Positions 59,661 through 64,000 of a DNA stretch of 64,000 nucleotides are shown piece by piece. The DNA comes from Talpa occidentalis (lineage: Eukaryota > Chordata > Mammalia > Eulipotyphla > Talpidae): NCBI RefSeq assembly GCF_014898055.3, contig NW_023604295.1, positions 133,950,676 to 134,014,675 on the forward strand, given 5' to 3'. Position 1 is the first letter of the stretch, and each line of letters starts with the position of its first letter. Under the pieces are notes generated by a model. That model made no database searches. It was not told the DNA's origin and saw only the letters and a program-made list of their open reading frames with translations. A program made the translations under genes and the position numbers.

Positions 59661-60880
59661 ACATGGTCCCTTCATTATGTTAGGACCTGAGGAGCCAGTG
59701 GTGAAAAATGGTTATCCCTCTCCTAAGATAGACACTGAGCATGTATTTATAATTGTGACAAATGTTATGAGAGAAAAGTATGGGTAGAGGAGCCTTAGGA
59801 ATGAATTATGGGGATAACTAACCTACCCTAGGCAAGCAAAAGAGATTACCTAAGGAAATATCAATAGTATTTCAATTGCACCTTTGTGAGTGGGAAAAGC
59901 TTAGTCAGGTGAAGAACACGGTGGGTCTGGGTATCAAGAGAATCTCCAGAAGAAGAGAGACACGGGCACCTCACTGTGTAATGATCTGCTGTGGAAACTG
60001 TTCTAGAAACTGATCATTGAACCAATGTATAGGTCTGAAGCTTGAGAGAAGATGAAAGAATAAACATGGGACAGGTTATGCTAGGACACTTAGATTTCAA
60101 AGTTTATCCTGAAGAAATTAGAAAGTCATAGAAGAGCTTTTAGAAGATGACTTGGATACACTAGGACAATGAATTGAGAGGGGAATTAGGGGTGATGGAT
60201 GGAACCAGATAGGCGGCTGCTGTAGAATGCAGGCATAGGATTAAGATGGATTAGATGGGGGTGACCATAGTGAGGACAGAGAAAAGTTGATGGATTTAAA
60301 AGATATTCCAGAACAAAATCAACAGGGCATGGATTTTAAAAAGAGATCTTAGTAGAACAAGTCAATGCAGAGAGTGGGAGTATGAGTTGATCAGAGAAAA
60401 ACTAGGACTACTGGGCTATAGTAAGTGTCCACTTATGACTGTGCCAGTTTCCCCAGAAGTGCTCTGCAGTCTAGCGGTTATTGAGTCCTCCCAGTTATAT
60501 TGATTTTTTTTCCAGGCAGGTGTGAAAAATGGACAACTCAGGAAATTCAGTGATGGGTAAGAGAGTGACTGACGTGGTGGACCATGGAATCCAAGCATAA
60601 AGAAGAAAAAAAAAAGCAGGAAGATTTAACACGAGCTAGTAAGTGGTACAGCATGACAAGGGACCTGGGTCTGTCTTGTGGCCAAAGGTCATCTTCCTTT
60701 CATCTCACAAATGAGCAGGGATATTAAAAAGCTTTCCTTCGCTGCCACATAAGTTTAATATTTCAGGTGCCTTCTGCTTTAAATGATCTTTACCAGGTTA
60801 TCAGCAGATACAGCAAATTAAAATTCTGTATATTGTTATAAGATATGTATACTTACTTCCCTATATAAAATCTCAGAATC
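59661..60880. other. Intergenic, probable old repeats only
   Basis: The 60100-60290 stretch (AGAAGAGCTTTTAGAAGATG, GGCGGCTGCTGTAGAATGCA) resembles a common ancient mammalian repeat I cannot name. No gene. Confidence 0.4.
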
Positions 60881-60881
60881 A

Positions 60882-61165
60882 GGGCCTCCCCGGTGGCGCA
60901 GCAGTTGGGCGCTGGACTGCAAAGCTGCCCACAGCCTCTGCAGTGCCAGTTCGATCCCCGGCCACTGTTGAGGGTCCCACATGGCACACCAACCTCTCCT
61001 GCCGCGCCCTCTGCTCCCCTCAGCAGTGTATCTCATTCATTCTGTTCTGTTCTGCTCCCCGCTCTGGCTCTGGTGAATTCTCTCACCCTCCCGTGCTTCT
61101 GACTGTACCCAGTGCTTGTATAAATAAATAAATAGATAGATAAATAAATAAATAATAATCTTTTT
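60882..61165 (+). mobile_element. tRNA-Glu-type SINE, GC-rich subfamily
   Basis: GGGCCTCCCCGGTGGCGCAG head, CAGTTCGATCCCCGGCC B box, then a tail of AAAT/GATA units before a final A run. The flanks have similar AAATCT(C/G)AG. Confidence 0.9.
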
Positions 61166-62380
61166 TAAAAAAATCTGAGTCACATAAAATCCAGATCTTT
61201 TCTAGACTTTTGTGTTCCAAATTATTTTTTATTCCATAATTAAGGACAAGTTAATTGCATACAGTCTTACAAAGGTTGTAAACTAACTGTGACTCCAAGA
61301 ATATGCTCAATAACCTTGGCATTAAGTACAGTTAAAACACAAAAATTAATAAAGAAAAATATATAAGGAACTGTAGGAGAGGTTATGAGAGAAACAAAGT
61401 ATGAAGTGAAATTTTTCTTTACGATGCAGTCTAATTAGAAAAACAAAAATATCCAAGATAAAACAGTAGATAGAAATGAAACAAAAATGCAAACATAGTA
61501 CGTAACTCACTGTGACAAGAGTATTTTTAAAAGAGGTTTCCATAAAGTCTTACGAAGGACCTGAAAGAACCCTTAGATCCAGGGAAATAGCAAATGAGAA
61601 ACAATATGCTTGTTTCTGTCCACAAGAAAGATGCATCGAGCCTAAATAACAAGCTAAGATAAAAAAAGGTCTCGTGATACATGGCTGACAAGCAGTATCT
61701 CTTCATCCCAAGGGAGACTTTCCAGAAGTTGATTTTCCAGATTTATAGAACACAACTTCTGAGTGGTCACTGTAGCAACCGAGACATTTTCCTGCTTCTC
61801 TGGCTGCACCAGTGACAAGTTGCATCACTAATCCCGAGTTTATTAAGAAGTGTCATCGTCTCAGGTTAGAAACGCCTCTAGAGGGTTTGGTGCTGTTCTC
61901 TCCAGTTGATTATTTGGGATTTATGTTCTGGAATACCAAAGCGCATTTTTAATCTGTCATCAAAGCAGATTATCAGAACCAGACACGACAAGATTTAACA
62001 CACAGTTTTTCATGCCTAAGACGAACAGCAAATACTGCAGTGTATTTCACCACATTGAGAGTAAACATAATAAATTAATGAGTGGTTTTCCCTCTCTCAC
62101 TGAGTAATTATGGGTTCTTTCCTACTAGAAACAAATTATTTTTATTTCCCTTAAGAAGACTATGATTAATTGTGTAAAATTACACTTGTCTTCAATTGAA
62201 TAGATTTCCGTCTTTCCTCTGGATTAGTGGGATATTATCTATTATTAACTAGCTTGGGAAACCCCAAAAAAGAAACTCATGCTCTTCAGAACTAAAGCTG
62301 GGTTGGAAATGTTTTTGGAATGATATAAGAGGCCCTACAAGTTTCACTCATTGATTAAAATGACCTATGGCAAACTGAGC
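61166..62380. other. Intergenic, nothing recognised
   Basis: AT-rich DNA without supported features. Confidence 0.5.
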
Positions 62381-62700
62381 AAACAGTGTCTTACAGTTCT
62401 TGTCTCGGTTTTATGAGACAGCAATAATGAAATACAGATTGAATAGTTAATAAATAAGAGAAATTTGTTTCAGCCTCCATTCTGGAGGCTGAAAATTCAA
62501 GGTCAAGGTGTCAGCATGGTTGAGTGAAGCCCCTCTTCCTGGTTCATAGTCTAACCTTTTTGCTATCTCTTCTCGTGGCAGAAGGGGCAAAGGAGCAGTA
62601 ATCCCATTCATGAAGGTTCCATCCCAAAGGCCCCACCTCCTAGTACCATTACAAGGGGCATTAGTTCAACATATGAATTATGTGGGTAAGGGAACACTCA
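62381..62700 (-). repeat. Ancient repeat, related to the 54.8-kb family
   Basis: Phrases CATTCTGGAGGCTGAAAATT, CAAGGTCAAGGTGTCAGCAT, AAAGGCCCCACCTCCTAGTA and GTTCAACATATGAATTATG correspond to the reverse repeat at 54787-55135. More degraded. Confidence 0.5.
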
Positions 62701-62872
62701 GATCAAAACAAGTTCCAATTCTGATTTATTGGAAGCACATTGAAAGTGCACAAATCTCACCTAAGAGGGCACTAGCCTTAGAAATTTTCTGGAAAAAGCA
62801 CAAGATGAAGCACAAGAAAGATTGTTAATATGTGGAGGGAGCTAAGGTTTTCCAAAGATAATATCCCTAAGG

Positions 62873-63079
62873 CAGGACTTCTCAGCCTCAGTACTGTGGA
62901 CATTTTTGGATGGCTACCTTTCGTTCAGAGGGGCTGCTTTGTGCATTGTACAATGTTCAGCAACATCCACCCTTCTGATGCCAGTGGCACACCAACCTCC
63001 AGTTATGACAACCAATGGACATTTGCACATTGCCAAGTGTTTCCTGGGGGGCAAAACTGTCCCTAGCTGAGAACCACCA
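62873..63079 (-). mobile_element. MER5A-type hAT DNA transposon relic
   Basis: On the - strand it begins GGTGGTTCTCAGCTAGGGAC and contains CAGTTTTGCCCCCCAGGAAA, then TTGTACAATGCACAAAGCAG and GTACTGAGGCTGAGAAGTCC. This is the standard MER5A order. A non-autonomous remnant. Confidence 0.75.
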
Positions 63080-63084
63080 TTCTA

Positions 63085-64000
63085 ATTATAGCACTCCTTG
63101 CTGGTCCAAAGTCTAAAGGACAATGTACTTGATTCTCCTAGTTGCTCCCCTCTACCTATAATCGTGTTCTGATAATAGAAGCTCCAGCTAATCTTGAGGT
63201 TGTCTACAATAAAGACCACATTTTCCAGTCTCCCTTGTACCTAAGTGGGACAATGACAGTAAGGTTAATAGCATTTAACAGAAATTAAGACAAGGGTAAC
63301 CTCCCAGACATGTCCATGAAAAGAAAGCAGTACTTCTGCCATCTCCTTTCGCTCTTCTCACTGGCTAGGAGTGAACATGATGCTAACACTGGACATTAGG
63401 ATTGGAGCCACAGGCTGAGTATGACGGAGCATACTGAGAGCATAAGATGAAATGTAACTGGATGTTTGACATGGTAGAGGTGCAATGTCAGCCCGGAGCC
63501 CAGACAGAAATAAACTTCTCTCTTGCTTGAACCATTGCTCTGTATGGGTCTTTGTGAGAGAAACCAGCATTTGCACCTTAACTAACTAATGCAAATCCCA
63601 AGTACTGTTGCTGTATTAAGAAGGCAGCAGTTAAAATAGGAGGACCTTTATTTGGAATTGGGATTTAAGGAAGACTGTAACTAGGTCTCCATCCTTACAG
63701 AAAAACAGTCCTTTTTTTGCTCCAACACTATAACCAGGGGAGAAACACTGAGAAGATGGAATTGGTGATCCAGTCAGCCAGACCAACTGAAGGTAATCAA
63801 GCAGTAAGGGAGTACTTGGTGGTTTTTACTGGGCCTAAACTGAGATTCATGTTGAGGCATGTGAGGCTGGCAGGTTCCCTATGTAGTTGTCTATTTGCCA
63901 TAGAAAGGGTGTGTGCTAGGATGTACTTTGTAGGGGTTTCAAGAAGAAGAAATATATATCAATGGGAGGGATGACTGGGGTCTGGTCACCTGCCCAGCCC
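63085..64000. other. Intergenic, possible old LTR
   Basis: The 63100-63600 part (AAATAAACTTCTCTCTTGCT, CACCATTCTAATTATAGCAC) has the look of an ancient LTR-type repeat, but I cannot assign it. The rest to the window end shows nothing. Confidence 0.35.

Noticed and set aside
1..64000. CRISPR arrays, operons, riboswitches or phage features
   Set aside because: The window is vertebrate nuclear DNA; the repeats present are SINEs, L1s, LTRs and microsatellites with no regular spacer structure.

Overview
This is nuclear DNA of a placental mammal, recognised by its spliced genes, GT-AG introns, L1, MIR and L2 relics and many copies of one tRNA-derived SINE. Two genes are certain. The 3' end of PALLD (palladin, + strand) occupies about 0.85-11.3 kb, and a complete CBR4 (carbonyl reductase 4, - strand) runs from 45.67 kb down to 26.48 kb. 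They lie tail to tail, as in the human 4q32 region. The 21 SINE copies share a head that resembles tRNA-Glu. Such SINEs typify Cetartiodactyla (CHR, PRE-1 and camelid vic-1 families). This SINE does not look like the whale/ruminant or pig versions I know, so a camelid is my best guess, but the species is not proven.

Layout. 1-849: PALLD intron. 849-9287: last six coding exons of PALLD (302 residues, covering the end of Ig3, then Ig4 and Ig5, and the C-terminal tail), followed by a 3' UTR that probably ends near 11.27 kb. 11.3-26.4 kb: the gap between the two gene ends, filled with SINEs and L1 relics. It includes an old sense L1 (about 12.29-17.35 kb) broken by a 1.5-kb retrotransposed insertion that carries an exon-like segment. 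26.48-45.67 kb: five CBR4 coding exons, with a 13.9-kb intron 4 holding ten SINEs and a SINE-L1 chimera. 45.3-46.1 kb: GC-rich CBR4 promoter with CRE and ZNF143-type motifs. 46.1-64 kb: intergenic DNA with no recognised gene, but with L1, L2, MIR and MER5A relics, two solo LTRs, nested older repeats and a long (TC)n tract.

The two genes do not share a pathway. Palladin is an actin-bundling Ig-domain scaffold. CBR4 is an NADPH-dependent SDR reductase that works with HSD17B8 in mitochondrial fatty-acid synthesis. Their adjacency is conserved synteny, not an operon.

I found no bacterial-type system and no clear undescribed gene system. The most interesting structures are retrotransposition by-products: an inverted L1 fragment joined to a terminal-exon-like segment (15205-16753), a SINE-L1 chimera inside one target-site duplication (34248-35363), an almost perfect 80-bp inverted repeat (14221-14400), and two independent solo LTRs of one family (56087-56529, 57669-58129).
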